Assembly (NCBI RefSeq): GCF_000733725.1
Contig: NZ_JMQM01000002.1
Span: forward strand, 558,001 to 622,000
DNA length: 64,000 nt
Source: Nitratireductor basaltis
Lineage (GTDB): Bacteria > Pseudomonadota > Alphaproteobacteria > Rhizobiales > Rhizobiaceae
Direction: 5' to 3'
Shown: positions 10,303-18,431 of the stretch, in pieces
How positions within the stretch are numbered: position 1 is the stretch's first letter
Layout of the letters: each line of letters begins with the position of its first letter
Notes under the pieces: model-generated
Seen by the model: only the letters and a program-made list of their open reading frames with translations
What the model was told of the DNA's origin: nothing
Database searches by the model: none
Made by a program: the position numbers and the translations under genes

Positions 10303-11655
10303 ATGGCCAAGAAATATTTCGGCACCGACGGTATCCGCGGGCGTGCCAATCGCTTTCCGATGACTGCAGATGTCGCGATGAAGGTTGGTATGGCTGCAGG
10401 CCTGACCTTCCAGAACGGCAATCACCGCCACCGTGTCGTGCTTGGAAAAGATACCCGTCTTTCCGGCTACATGATTGAAAACGCGCTCGTGGCCGGTTTC
10501 TGCGCTGCGGGCATGGATGTCTTCCTTCTCGGCCCGATTCCCACTCCGGCCGTAGCGATGCTTGTACGTTCATTGCGCGCCGATATCGGCGTGATGATTT
10601 CCGCTTCGCACAATCCTTACCACGACAACGGCATCAAGTTGTTCGGTCCCGACGGCTACAAGCTTTCCGACAAGATCGAGGGGCGCATCGAGGCAATGCT
10701 CGACAAGGAAGTCGAGCTGGCATTGGCGGACGCGAATGCGCTGGGCCGCGCCAAGCGTGTTGATGGTGTTCATGACCGCTATATCGAGCATGCAAAGCGC
10801 ACATTGCCGCGCGCCATGTCCCTTTCCGGCCTGAGGATCGTGATCGACTGCGCCAATGGTGCGGCATATCGCGTCGCACCGGCTGCGCTGTGGGAGCTTG
10901 GTGCGGAGGTCATCACGATCCACAACGAGCCGAACGGCCTCAACATCAACGACGACTGTGGCTCCACCCATCCAGCCAGCCTCGCCAAGAAGGTTCACGA
11001 GGTTCGGGCGGATATTGGCATCGCCCTTGATGGTGACGCCGATCGCGTGGTCATCGTCGATGAAAACGGTTCGGTCATCGATGGCGACCAGATCATGGCG
11101 CTCATTGCCCAGTCCTGGCACGAGGCCGGTCGACTGACCGGTGGTGGCGTGGTGGCAACCGTCATGTCCAATCTCGGTCTCGAACGCTTCCTGGGGGAGC
11201 GTGAGCTCAAGCTGCACCGCACCAAGGTCGGGGACCGCTATGTGGTCGAGCATATGCGCGCTCACGGGCTGAATGTCGGCGGCGAGCAGTCCGGCCACGT
11301 CATTCTCTCGGACTTCTCCACCTCGGGTGATGGTCTGGTGACCGCATTGCAGGTGCTGGCCTGCATAAAGCGTCAGAACAAGCCTGCGAGTGAAGTCTGC
11401 CGCAAGTTTGAGCCTGTTCCGCAGGTCTTGAAGAATGTGCGTACCGGTGGTGGCAAGCCATTGGAGAATGCGCAGGTAAAGGCTGCAATTGCAGATGCCG
11501 AAAAGAAGCTTGGCAAGAGTGGCCGCCTGGTTATCCGGCCTTCGGGCACGGAGCCTTTGATCCGCGTGATGGCGGAGGGTGACAATCCAGACCTCGTGAA
11601 CACGGTGGTGGACGACATCATAAGCGCCATCAGCGACGTGCGCTCGGCTGCCTGA
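10303..11655 (+). CDS. glmM: Phosphoglucosamine mutase GlmM
   Basis: GlmM converts glucosamine-6-phosphate to glucosamine-1-phosphate on the way to UDP-GlcNAc for peptidoglycan and lipid A. The phosphoserine loop [14 protein letters not shown] has its catalytic serine at position 102, as in the E. coli enzyme. The metal-binding loop LDGDADRVV, the sugar loop GGEQSGH and the phosphate-binding [12 protein letters not shown] are all present. At 450 residues it is full length. ATG 10303 ([13 protein letters not shown]) is the family start; an in-frame codon at 10240 would add 21 unrelated residues. Confidence 0.97.
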   Translation: MAKKYFGTDGIRGRANRFPMTADVAMKVGMAAGLTFQNGNHRHRVVLGKDTRLSGYMIENALVAGFCAAGMDVFLLGPIPTPAVAMLVRSLRADIGVMISASHNPYHDNGIKLFGPDGYKLSDKIEGRIEAMLDKEVELALADANALGRAKRVDGVHDRYIEHAKRTLPRAMSLSGLRIVIDCANGAAYRVAPAALWELGAEVITIHNEPNGLNINDDCGSTHPASLAKKVHEVRADIGIALDGDADRVVIVDENGSVIDGDQIMALIAQSWHEAGRLTGGGVVATVMSNLGLERFLGERELKLHRTKVGDRYVVEHMRAHGLNVGGEQSGHVILSDFSTSGDGLVTALQVLACIKRQNKPASEVCRKFEPVPQVLKNVRTGGGKPLENAQVKAAIADAEKKLGKSGRLVIRPSGTEPLIRVMAEGDNPDLVNTVVDDIISAISDVRSAA

Positions 11656-11679
11656 TACAGTCTGGTTGCGAAAGCAAAG

Positions 11680-11711
11680 ACCGCGATGATGGATGCATCA
11701 TCGCGGTTTTT
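11680..11711 (+). terminator. Rho-independent terminator after glmM
   Basis: ACCGCGATGATG pairs perfectly with CATCATCGCGGT across a GATG loop and is followed by five T residues. Confidence 0.9.
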
Positions 11712-11774
11712 CTTTGTCTGCAGCATCCATGGAAAGTGAAGCGCAGAATATCCGTACAACGCGGTAAATCAGAG

Positions 11775-11821
11775 TTAAGTGCGACTTAACCTTTTTCCTT
11801 CAATCTTAACCACGAGCTTAA
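11775..11821 (+). promoter_or_regulatory. CtrA-type boxes upstream of first outer-membrane gene
   Basis: An exact TTAA-N7-TTAA box lies at 11775-11789 (spacer GTGCGAC), and a second pair with an 8-base spacer lies at 11806-11821. TTAA-N7-TTAA is the established CtrA binding consensus of alphaproteobacteria. The boxes end about 32 bp before the gene start, which would suit direct regulation of the promoter. Confidence 0.6.
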
Positions 11822-11852
11822 GTGAAGATAAGGCGGCGTCGAGGGCGCGGCC

Positions 11853-12701
11853 ATGAGGATGGGGTTCATGCTGAAAGCCGTTAAGCATTCTGTTGCCGTG
11901 GGAGCATTGCTCATCACCACGAGCGCCTTTGCTGCCGATCCGTTCGAGCCGCAAGTCGTCGAGATGCCGCCATACCAGCCGCCGCAGGTGGTGGAGAAGT
12001 CGGTGTCCACCGGCAACTGGTATCTTCGCGGTGATGCGGGCTACCACTGGTCCGAACTGCGGGGCATCCATTACTATACCGCTCCGCCCATCCAGGCGCA
12101 GACCTTCGCGACGCATGAGCTGAAGGGCGCGTTCTCGATTGGTGGTGGTGTCGGCTACAAGATCAGCAAGCATTTCCGTACCGATCTGACCGCCGACTAC
12201 TGGCTCAAGGCCGATTTCAACGGCTCGACCACCAACGGCGTTGACGTGTCAAGCGATGCTTCCGCCTATAGCGCGCTGCTTCTGATGGCAAATGCCTATG
12301 TGGATCTGGGCACCTATCACGGCATCACGCCTTATGTTGGTGCAGGTATTGGTGGCGCCTATGTGAAGTGGGATGATCTGGCGAACACGATCGGCACCAC
12401 GACGACCTATCACGAGGGCAATGCCGAATGGCGCTTTGCCTGGGCACTGATGGCCGGTGCTTCCTATTGCCTGACCGACAGCCTCGAGCTTGATGCAGGG
12501 TACCGCTACGCCAATATCTCCGGTGGCGAAATGTTCGGCATCGCAGAAGGTGCCGGTCCTGGCTATGACGAGGGCATGCATGTTCATGAAGCCCGCGCCG
12601 GTCTGCGTTTCGCACTGGGCGGTCAGGGCAGCGCGAACTGCGCTCAGCCACAGGTGGTTTCCTATGAGCCGCCAAGCTTCGAGCCGCCGGTTTACAAGTA
12701 A
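11853..12701 (+). CDS. Outer-membrane beta-barrel protein, porin-like family
   Basis: A probable outer-membrane protein of 282 residues. A signal peptide ends at TTSAFA before ADPFEP. After a proline-rich stretch (MPPYQPPQVVE), the sequence becomes alternating amphipathic strands typical of eight-stranded barrels: WYLRGDAGYHW, GGGVGYKISKHFRTDL, ANAYVDLGTYHGITPYVGAG and LELDAGYRYANISGG. It resembles the Omp31/RopB-like small porin family of Rhizobiales; the exact role is unknown. It shares strand motifs and layout with the next gene, so the two are paralogues. The start at 11853 has GAGGG upstream, and ATG 11868 with AGGAT before it is an equally good alternative. CtrA boxes and a strong terminator bracket it. 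Confidence 0.85.
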   Translation: MRMGFMLKAVKHSVAVGALLITTSAFAADPFEPQVVEMPPYQPPQVVEKSVSTGNWYLRGDAGYHWSELRGIHYYTAPPIQAQTFATHELKGAFSIGGGVGYKISKHFRTDLTADYWLKADFNGSTTNGVDVSSDASAYSALLLMANAYVDLGTYHGITPYVGAGIGGAYVKWDDLANTIGTTTTYHEGNAEWRFAWALMAGASYCLTDSLELDAGYRYANISGGEMFGIAEGAGPGYDEGMHVHEARAGLRFALGGQGSANCAQPQVVSYEPPSFEPPVYK

Positions 12702-12729
12702 TCTCCAGCTCAGGCAGCGAGTAGAAGAG

Positions 12730-12758
12730 CCGTCCGGAGGAAACTCCGGGCGGTTTTT
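12730..12758 (+). terminator. Rho-independent terminator after first outer-membrane gene
   Basis: CCGTCCGGAG pairs with CTCCGGGCGG (one G-T pair) across a GAAA loop, followed by TTTTTCTTT. Confidence 0.88.
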
Positions 12759-12805
12759 CTTTGTTGCTCTTTCCGCACGAAAACAGCGTCAAGACTTCGT
12801 TAGCC

Positions 12806-12833
12806 TTAACCGCGGCTTAACCACCATGGTTAA
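12806..12833 (+). promoter_or_regulatory. CtrA-type box upstream of second outer-membrane gene
   Basis: An exact TTAA-N7-TTAA box (spacer CCGCGGC) lies at 12806-12820, and an inverted GGTTAA half-site follows at 12828-12833, making a TTAACC...GGTTAA palindrome. It begins 90 bp upstream of the gene. The same box type precedes the paralogue, so the two are probably co-regulated. Confidence 0.6.
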
Positions 12834-12895
12834 CAATGGTGGAGACAGCGGCGGGGGGCAACACGGCTCCGTCGCAATTTGCGGAGTAAAACCAG

Positions 12896-13738
12896 ATGCG
12901 CCAGCTTTTCAAAGCCACCTTGCCGGTGGTTCTTCTCGGCGCAGCAAGCGCCCCTCAAGCCCTTGCTGCGGACTATGATCCGCCTCTCGTCATCGATGAG
13001 GTGCCGCAATACAAGCCCGTGGAGATCGGCTCCGGCTGGTATCTGCGTGGTGATATCGGATATGCCGTGAAGACGCGGTCGGGTGGCAACCCCACCTATC
13101 GTAGCTTTGATGGCACCAACTACTACGACAATGAATTCGCTTCCGGCGAGTTTGGCGACGACTTCAGCTTCGGTGCAGGCTTCGGCTATCATTTCAATGA
13201 CATGCTGCGTGGCGATCTGACGGTCGAGCGGATGGAAACCGATTTCTTCGGCTCCACGGTATCTGCAGCTCCCTGTCCTGGTGGGCCGGTTGACACAAGC
13301 TGCCGCTCGGAGGACGGAGCAGAATTCGAAGCCTATTCGGTGCTCGCCAATGCCTATGTCGACCTTGGTACCGTTGTCGGCATCACGCCCTATCTTGGTG
13401 CCGGTATCGGCTACACCTATGTGAGCTGGGACGAACTCAACAACACGACCTATTGCGTGGACGGAGCGGGGAGCTGTACCGGCTTCGTGAATTTTTCCAC
13501 GCCTCATGAAGGCGAGCGCGACTGGCGCTTCACATATGCGCTCATGGCAGGTGTTTCCTATGACATGACCAAGCGCACCAAGCTGGACCTCGGCTATCGC
13601 TACATGCATGTCGATGGTGGCAACATGTTCAATTGGGATGCTGGCAGTGCTGCTGCCGGTGCATCCGGTGTTCAGGGCGAAGACAAGGGCTTTTCCAAGC
13701 ACGAGCTTCGGGTCGGCCTGCGTTTCGACCTCTGGTAG
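12896..13738 (+). CDS. Outer-membrane beta-barrel protein, paralogue of the preceding gene
   Basis: A 280-residue protein with a signal peptide ending in PQALA before ADYDPP. It shows the same arrangement as the upstream gene: a short proline/tyrosine-rich N-terminus (DEVPQYKPVEI), then barrel strands such as GWYLRGDIGYAV, FSFGAGFGYHFNDMLRGDL, ANAYVDLGTVVGITPYLGAG and LDLGYRYMHVDGG, ending in an aromatic-terminated strand (LRVGLRFDLW), the usual Bam recognition signal for outer-membrane insertion. Cysteine pairs (APCPGGPVDTSC, YCVDGAGSC) mark two extracellular-loop insertions absent from the paralogue. The function is unknown beyond a structural or porin-like role. Confidence 0.85.
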   Translation: MRQLFKATLPVVLLGAASAPQALAADYDPPLVIDEVPQYKPVEIGSGWYLRGDIGYAVKTRSGGNPTYRSFDGTNYYDNEFASGEFGDDFSFGAGFGYHFNDMLRGDLTVERMETDFFGSTVSAAPCPGGPVDTSCRSEDGAEFEAYSVLANAYVDLGTVVGITPYLGAGIGYTYVSWDELNNTTYCVDGAGSCTGFVNFSTPHEGERDWRFTYALMAGVSYDMTKRTKLDLGYRYMHVDGGNMFNWDAGSAAAGASGVQGEDKGFSKHELRVGLRFDLW

Positions 13739-13763
13739 TCCGCTCCCAGCGCAAATTTCGAGG

Positions 13764-13788
13764 ACGGGCGCTTTCGGCGCCCGTTTTT
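13764..13788 (+). terminator. Rho-independent terminator after second outer-membrane gene
   Basis: ACGGGCGC pairs with GCGCCCGT across a 5-base loop, followed by TTTTT. It separates the outer-membrane gene from the stranded serC promoter 31 bp downstream. Confidence 0.88.
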
Positions 13789-13818
13789 CGTTCTGGCAGA
13801 CGATGCGTCGTCAAAAGG

Positions 13819-13847
13819 CTTGACGCGGGGAACGCTTGGCCCTATTC
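13819..13847 (+). promoter_or_regulatory. Probable original serC promoter, now separated from serC
   Basis: CTTGAC, 17 bases, CTATTC: a close match to the rhizobial sigma-70 consensus CTTGAC-N17-CTATAT. It ends one base before the 31-bp attL core. Joining the left flank to serC in the uninterrupted chromosome would place this promoter about 56 bp upstream of the serC start. Today it points into the element, antisense to the integrase gene. Confidence 0.6.
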
Positions 13848-13878
13848 CCGTCCGTGGGCCACCCCTCCCCACCGAGGG
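13848..13878 (+). repeat. attL core
   Basis: A 31-bp perfect direct repeat of 23746-23776, beginning CCGTCCGTGGGCC and ending CCACCGAGGG. Identity extends leftward through TATT with one mismatch, giving 36 bp in total. It lies between the stranded serC promoter and the integrase stop codon. Confidence 0.92.
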
Positions 13879-13909
13879 TAAGAGTTCGACATTTTTTTCT
13901 CCTTGTTTT

Positions 13910-14905
13910 TCAACTGCTTGCCACTTTATCGGTTTGTTCTTGTGTCAGATTTGTGCCAAAAACCACATCTGTGACTGTCCGATCTCCCATTGCATGTGCG
14001 TAGGTTTTCACCAGCGTAGTCACGTCTCTCCATCCACCCATCTTGGCAACGGTCTTCACGTCGATACCTGCATGAAGCATCGTCGTCGCGAAGCCGTGCC
14101 GACATGAATGGGGCGAGAGCCGCTTTATACCGGCTCGCGTGATCGTTTTGTCCCATACCTTGCGCACGTTCTCCCTGTGCATGTATCGGAACACACGCTC
14201 GTCAGGCCTACGGTTCGACGGAATGTTGGACAGAGCAGCCACTAGACGTGGCTGCAGGTGAGCGATCCGCTCGTTTCCGACCTTCGTCTGACGGATCGTG
14301 ACCGTCCGGGCCGACAGATCGACGTCACCCCATGTTACAGCGACAGCTTCGCTAATGCGCGCGCCGGTTCCGAACATGAACAGGCACAACGCACCAAGGT
14401 GCGGGGACGCATGGGCCGCGAAAGCTTCTGCCCATTCCAGTGTCGCCGGCTGCTTAATCTTTGCGTCCACCTTAAAACGCTTCACCTTAAGATATGCGCA
14501 CCAGCCGTTTTCTGCAGCGTAGTTGATGACAGCCTGCGTCGGCACAACGGCTTGCCTGTTGCGCGTGGCTGCACTTCCGACCGGGTAGAGTTTGATCGCC
14601 GCCGAACGTACGGCCTGGTCAGTTACGTCTCTCACTAGGGTATCGCGCCAATAGTCTTCGACGCGCTCAAGAAACCGCGTCGGCTTGCCCGCTTCCCGGT
14701 ATGCGATTGCCGCATCTGCGAAGGTCAGCGTTGCGCCCGGTCCATCGAGATGACGCGTCCATTCGCGCTGTTCGCGTTCGGCCGCGATCCGTTGCGCTCT
14801 TGTCTTGTCCTCAGTTTCTGTAGAGCCGCGTATCCGCCTTCCGGCGATCGTACCCCGGTAGTGCCAGATTTTGCCGCCGCGTCGGCGGTAGAGCTTGAGG
14901 GACAT
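13910..14905 (-). CDS. int: Tyrosine-type site-specific integrase
   Basis: The 331-residue integrase of the element, which recombines attP with the 31-bp site in the serC leader. The catalytic set is complete: R183 in GTGARISEA, K208 in RQTKVG, H266 and R269 in HSCRHG, W292 in GGWRD and the nucleophile Y302 in KTYAHAM. The N-terminus (LYRRRGGKIWHYRGTIAGRR) resembles an arm-binding domain and is followed by a core-binding domain (about 60-150). It reads toward attL, and its stop codon is 32 bp from the core. Its first 181 bases overlap the excisionase-like gene in another frame. An 18-bp arm-like site lies inside its 3' end. Confidence 0.96.
   Translation of the reverse strand: MSLKLYRRRGGKIWHYRGTIAGRRIRGSTETEDKTRAQRIAAEREQREWTRHLDGPGATLTFADAAIAYREAGKPTRFLERVEDYWRDTLVRDVTDQAVRSAAIKLYPVGSAATRNRQAVVPTQAVINYAAENGWCAYLKVKRFKVDAKIKQPATLEWAEAFAAHASPHLGALCLFMFGTGARISEAVAVTWGDVDLSARTVTIRQTKVGNERIAHLQPRLVAALSNIPSNRRPDERVFRYMHRENVRKVWDKTITRAGIKRLSPHSCRHGFATTMLHAGIDVKTVAKMGGWRDVTTLVKTYAHAMGDRTVTDVVFGTNLTQEQTDKVASS
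13941..13958 (+). repeat. Candidate integrase arm-type site, left
   Basis: TGTGTCAGATTTGTGCCA, identical to 23629-23646 and in the same orientation. It lies 62 bp inside the attL core and within the int coding sequence. The two copies are read in different frames, so protein conservation does not explain the identity. A shared TGCCACTT also occurs nearby at 13919. Confidence 0.6.
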
Positions 14906-15078
14906 GGTCGGGTCGCCTCCATCAATGTGCGCACGTCGGTTTCTGTTAAAATCATTCGCTTGCCGAACTCACGGCAGGCGCCAAGTGCGCGGGCCAACTG
15001 CCGCAGTGATCGTTCCGAAACACCAAGATGCGCCGCCAAGTCTTCCGGCGTCGTGTAATCCGGCAGTAGCTTTGTCAT
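14725..15078 (-). CDS. Helix-turn-helix DNA-binding protein, candidate excisionase/AlpA-type
   Basis: A 117-residue protein with an N-terminal MerR/excisionase-like helix-turn-helix: YTTPEDLAAHLGVSERSLRQLARALG, then a wing with GKRMILTETDVRTLMEA. The C-terminal tail is polar (GGYAALQKLRTRQERNGSR, VISMDRAQR). ATG 15078 is chosen because GGGAGG lies about 9 bases upstream. The last 181 bp overlap the start of int in a different frame. Such a gene in front of an integrase commonly acts as a recombination directionality factor or as an AlpA-like activator of island excision; that role is inferred from position and fold. It follows portal by 69 bp and is probably in the same operon. Confidence 0.72.
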   Translation of the reverse strand: MTKLLPDYTTPEDLAAHLGVSERSLRQLARALGACREFGKRMILTETDVRTLMEATRPCPSSSTADAAAKSGTTGVRSPEGGYAALQKLRTRQERNGSRPNANSANGRVISMDRAQR

Positions 15079-15147
15079 CGCCTCAGCCTCCCGACAGCAC
15101 GCTGATTTCGCGGAAGCGGTTGCGTCTGCGTGCATCGCCGTTTGCAA

Positions 15148-16380
15148 TCATTCCGCGCTCTCGCCGTTTGCAGAGGTGCCGCGCTCACTGAGCGGCACCA
15201 TGTTGAGGGGCGAAAGGTATTCGCCGCCGCCGTCGATCTCTGGCAGGTTCTCCCAGCCGCGGATTTCGTTCGGGCTGAGCCAACCCCATTCGCGGCCGAT
15301 ACGATAGCTCTCGTAGCGTGCCTTCATGTCGCCGCGCAGGAGGCCGGCGAGGTCGTGCTCTACGAACAGCGTCTTTCGGCTTTGCTCAGGCAGTAGCGCG
15401 ACGTTCATCGCCTGCTCGACGCGCCGCGCCATCGGTGCGAGACAGCGCACAACAAGAGCACGGCTTTCCGCCTCGACGTTGGAATAGGTGCCATGGTCGA
15501 GGATCCCGGCGACGGTTGGCGGAACGCCCCAGATGCGGCAAATATCGAGATTAGTGAGCTTTCGGCTTTCCAGGAACTCGGCGTCCTTCGCCGTCATAGA
15601 GAAGGATTTCCACTCCGCGCCGCCGTCAAGTACGAGCACGTTGGAGGTGACGGTGTTCGCCTCAATCTTGGCTTTGAGCTTGTCGAGAGCGCTATCCTTA
15701 CCTGTTTGCCCCAACATGTTCGGAAATACGAGCGCGCCGGATGGCCGGTTACCCTTCGCCGCCAGCCCCGCCGCCGTATCCTGTTGCGTGAGCGCTAGGT
15801 TGAAGGTCTCGCGGGCGAGTTGGATAGGCGAAAGGCCCATCACGCCGTCGCGGGCAAGCCGATAGCGGAGATGCAGCATCTCCTCCTGCAAGTAGATGCG
15901 CGTTCCCTTCCGACCCGTCACGCGATAGCGCAGCCGGCCGTTTTCTAACTGCTCTACAGCCACGCTGCCGGGGTCGAGCGGGTTGAGCGCCACCACCTGG
16001 CCGCGACCGTTCCATTCGAGTGCCGCATAAGCGTTTCCGGCGATCAAAAGGCTCGTTAGAAGCGCCTCGCGCGCCTCAAAAGCCGTCATGTTGGCGTTCG
16101 GCATGTTGTGCAGGACGCCGTAAAGCGGATGGTCAGTCGCCCGCTCGCGTCCGCCGTTGTCGGTGCGGCGGTAAAGGTTGAGCGGAACCGCCGCAAGCGC
16201 CTGCGATATGATCGAGATGCAAGCCCCGGCCGTCGCAAGGCCGCTGGCGCGGCGCGGATCGACATAGGAACCGATGCCGCCATTAAGGCCGAACCATTCG
16301 GCGATGAAGGGGTCATCCGACTGGATGCGGGTTTCGGTGGCGCGCGTCTCGCGGCCAAGGATGCGGTCAATCCAGCTCAT
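15148..16380 (-). CDS. Phage portal protein, HK97 type
   Basis: The portal dodecamer forms the DNA entry vertex of the capsid and docks the terminase. At 410 residues it is the normal length. Family motifs are visible: YVDPRRASGLATAGACISIISQ-type N-terminus, AVPLNLYRR, HPLYGVLHNMPN, ALLTSLLIAGNAYAAL, RYRVTG, HLRYRLARDGVMGLSPIQLAR, SRKLTNLDICRIWGVPP and the C-terminal GWLSPNEIRGWENLP. Its ATG overlaps the protease stop by 4 bp (ATGA), so the two are translationally coupled. In canonical HK97-type operons the portal precedes the protease and capsid; here it comes last. Confidence 0.94.
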   Translation of the reverse strand: MSWIDRILGRETRATETRIQSDDPFIAEWFGLNGGIGSYVDPRRASGLATAGACISIISQALAAVPLNLYRRTDNGGRERATDHPLYGVLHNMPNANMTAFEAREALLTSLLIAGNAYAALEWNGRGQVVALNPLDPGSVAVEQLENGRLRYRVTGRKGTRIYLQEEMLHLRYRLARDGVMGLSPIQLARETFNLALTQQDTAAGLAAKGNRPSGALVFPNMLGQTGKDSALDKLKAKIEANTVTSNVLVLDGGAEWKSFSMTAKDAEFLESRKLTNLDICRIWGVPPTVAGILDHGTYSNVEAESRALVVRCLAPMARRVEQAMNVALLPEQSRKTLFVEHDLAGLLRGDMKARYESYRIGREWGWLSPNEIRGWENLPEIDGGGEYLSPLNMVPLSERGTSANGESAE

Positions 16381-16910
16381 CGGGACAGCTCCAGAAGTTT
16401 CAGCGCACGCTCGGCATAGGCGCGATGTGGCGCGGCCGACTGGAGCGAGCGGGCTTGAACGATTGTGCCGTCATAGGCCGGCCATGCCAGCACGATGGAG
16501 ATTTCATGCAGGTCCACGCCGCGCAGCTCGCGGCGATCGCCGTCGCGGTGCTCATCAACTGCCGTGAAGCCGAAGGACATGCCGCCCACGTCGCCACGCT
16601 CGGCCAGCGCGAGCACGTCGCGGCCTGCGCTCGTGTCCGGAACGTCGAGCGAGAAGGCCAAGCCCTTCGTGTCCTCGGCCAGCCTGAGTGTGCCGGAGCG
16701 CGTACGGGCGAGCACGCGGCCGGGATCGTGATCGACCAGGGCGAGAATGTCGCGCCGCGCGCGGAGCGAGGCCGCGAAAGCGCCAGGCGCGATCGTCTCC
16801 ATGAATATGCCGCCGATATCGGCCGGATTGTTGAAGGTCGCAGCATAGCCTTCAAGCTTGCGGCCGTTGGCGCGAATTTCCATCGCGAGGGCGCGGCGCT
16901 CGGTTTTCAT
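16377..16910 (-). CDS. HK97-family prohead protease
   Basis: A serine protease that matures the capsid shell by removing scaffolding (delta) domains. In the 177-residue protein, the strand LEGYAATFNNPADIGG, the catalytic histidine region LVDHDPGRVLARTRSGTLRL and the serine motif GGMSFGF are all present, followed by the VDLHEISIVLAWPAY motif typical of the family. It overlaps the connector gene upstream and the portal downstream by 4 bp each, showing a tightly coupled morphogenesis operon. Confidence 0.93.
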   Translation of the reverse strand: MKTERRALAMEIRANGRKLEGYAATFNNPADIGGIFMETIAPGAFAASLRARRDILALVDHDPGRVLARTRSGTLRLAEDTKGLAFSLDVPDTSAGRDVLALAERGDVGGMSFGFTAVDEHRDGDRRELRGVDLHEISIVLAWPAYDGTIVQARSLQSAAPHRAYAERALKLLELSR

Positions 16911-17182
16911 AGGTGAACGCTCCGGTAGGGCTGAATGAGACGGTTAACGCCGATCTGGATTGCGGCGTTTTCGGCGTCCCCGACGGCTTCGCGGTGCTCA
17001 TAAAAATGCGCCACGAGCATCAGAATGGCGTGATCGACGGCTGGCGGAACCGGTGCGGTGGTCGTGTCCACGCCGATGCTTTCGAGGTGGTTGCTTGCCG
17101 CCGCGATCATTTCTTCGATGACGCTATCATCGTCATCGAAGTCGACGCGGCAGTGAGCTTTCGCGGCGGCAAGCGTAACCAT
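16907..17182 (-). CDS. Head-tail connector protein (gp6-like)
   Basis: A 91-residue, all-helical protein of the phage gp6-like connector family: start VTLAAAKAHCRVDFDDDD, then a helix EEMIAAASNHLESIG, and the conserved ILMLVAHFYEHREAVG followed by GVNRLIQPYR. In HK97-type phages this protein forms the adaptor ring under the portal where the tail docks. Its presence in an element without tail genes suggests that the particle presents a docking site to a tail supplied in trans (inference). It lies 3 bases after the capsid stop. Confidence 0.85.
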   Translation of the reverse strand: MVTLAAAKAHCRVDFDDDDSVIEEMIAAASNHLESIGVDTTTAPVPPAVDHAILMLVAHFYEHREAVGDAENAAIQIGVNRLIQPYRSVHL

Positions 17183-17185
17183 GGC

Positions 17186-18430
17186 TCAAACCTCCGCGAA
17201 GGCAAACGCTTCGGTGTGGCGCACGGCCACGTCGGCGTCGAGGAACGCATGCAGAAGCGCGCCGCCATTGCTGGCCACGTCCGGGTGGTATGGGTTGATG
17301 AGAATGTCCACTGCGCTCCAGTACCCAAGGTAGAGTTGCCCCCACTGGCCATAGATCAGCGCCGACTTATCGGACGCACCGCCTATGTCGGCGGGAACCT
17401 GAGTGCTGACCTCGACGCGTCCGCCATGGAACAGCTCGGAAGCCGGGATCACGTGGCCATCTGCGTCCTTCGTCTTACGCCCGATCTGCATGACGTTGGG
17501 ATTGGTCAGGAACGCAGCCGTGCCGGTCACGTCGTCGAGCTCAAGCGCAGCGATAAGGTTCGCTGTCGTGTCGGAGAAGTCGGCTTCGGTTGTGACCTTT
17601 TCGACACCAGGCGTGTTAAGGATGCCAAGCGGCTCCGGTCCCGTTCCGCTGCCGTTGATGGCGGCACGGTCTAACGCTTGAGCCAAGAGGAAACCAAGAT
17701 CACGGCGCAGAAGATCCTCTATAGCCGTGTTCGACTGGAGGATGAGCCGGCGCGAAAGCCGATATTCTCCGGTCACGGTTTTCGGCGCCATGGACACCTT
17801 TGAGAATGTTGCGGTCGAGCGGGTGGCGTTACCGTCCTCGGCTACCCAAGCCGTGGAGCCGCTGGCGGCGAGGTTTGGCAGATCAAGGAAGCTGGAAAGG
17901 CCGCGCATCACGGTCGCGCCCATGCTCTCGACGCGGAGAGCCGGCCGGAAACGATCCGCCACGGCCGCAAGCTGCGTGGCGACAGTGTATCCGCCATCCG
18001 CAGGCGTGCCGACCGTCTGCGATCGGGCTTCGCCCAGGATGATTTCGGACGGGACGGCCACGTGAATGCCGCTGCCGCTTCGCGCCTCGCGACCCTTCGT
18101 AAGTTCCTGGTGCACTTCCGCCTCGCGCCCGGTCAGCCGGCCGGAAAGCGCGCCGTTGATTGCAGCCGCCAGCGAATAACTGCGCAGCTCGCGCCGCATT
18201 TCGCCGCCGTCGACAGGCTCGCCCTGCGCCTCGAGGCGTTCATAGGCAGCAAGCTTTTCGGCGCGGTCGACCTGGTCGCCAAGCGCCCGCACTTCCTTGT
18301 CGAGCGCGTCGAACTGCTTGCGCTCACCGTCGTCAAGGTCGCGGTTGTCGTTCGACGCTTTCTCGTTGATCGTGCGCATTTCCGCGATTTTCGCGGCGCG
18401 CTGTTCCTTCAAGTCCTGCAGTCTCGGCAT
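17186..18430 (-). CDS. HK97-type major capsid protein
   Basis: The shell protein, 414 residues. An N-terminal coiled-coil delta domain (LQDLKEQRAAKIAEMRTIN, then a charged helix to about residue 75) acts as a built-in scaffold and is expected to be cut by the prohead protease. The mature fold begins around 110 and carries hallmark segments: GGYTVATQLAAVADRFRPAL, STAWVAEDGNATRS, YRLSRRLILQSNTAIEDLL, ALDRAAINGSGTGPEPLGILN and the C-terminal LLHAFLDADVAVRHTEAFAF. I place the start at ATG 18430 because GGAGA sits 6 bases upstream; further in-frame codons up to 18463 lack one. A 52-residue gene ends one base before this start. Confidence 0.94.
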   Translation of the reverse strand: MPRLQDLKEQRAAKIAEMRTINEKASNDNRDLDDGERKQFDALDKEVRALGDQVDRAEKLAAYERLEAQGEPVDGGEMRRELRSYSLAAAINGALSGRLTGREAEVHQELTKGREARSGSGIHVAVPSEIILGEARSQTVGTPADGGYTVATQLAAVADRFRPALRVESMGATVMRGLSSFLDLPNLAASGSTAWVAEDGNATRSTATFSKVSMAPKTVTGEYRLSRRLILQSNTAIEDLLRRDLGFLLAQALDRAAINGSGTGPEPLGILNTPGVEKVTTEADFSDTTANLIAALELDDVTGTAAFLTNPNVMQIGRKTKDADGHVIPASELFHGGRVEVSTQVPADIGGASDKSALIYGQWGQLYLGYWSAVDILINPYHPDVASNGGALLHAFLDADVAVRHTEAFAFAEV

Positions 18431-18431
18431 G

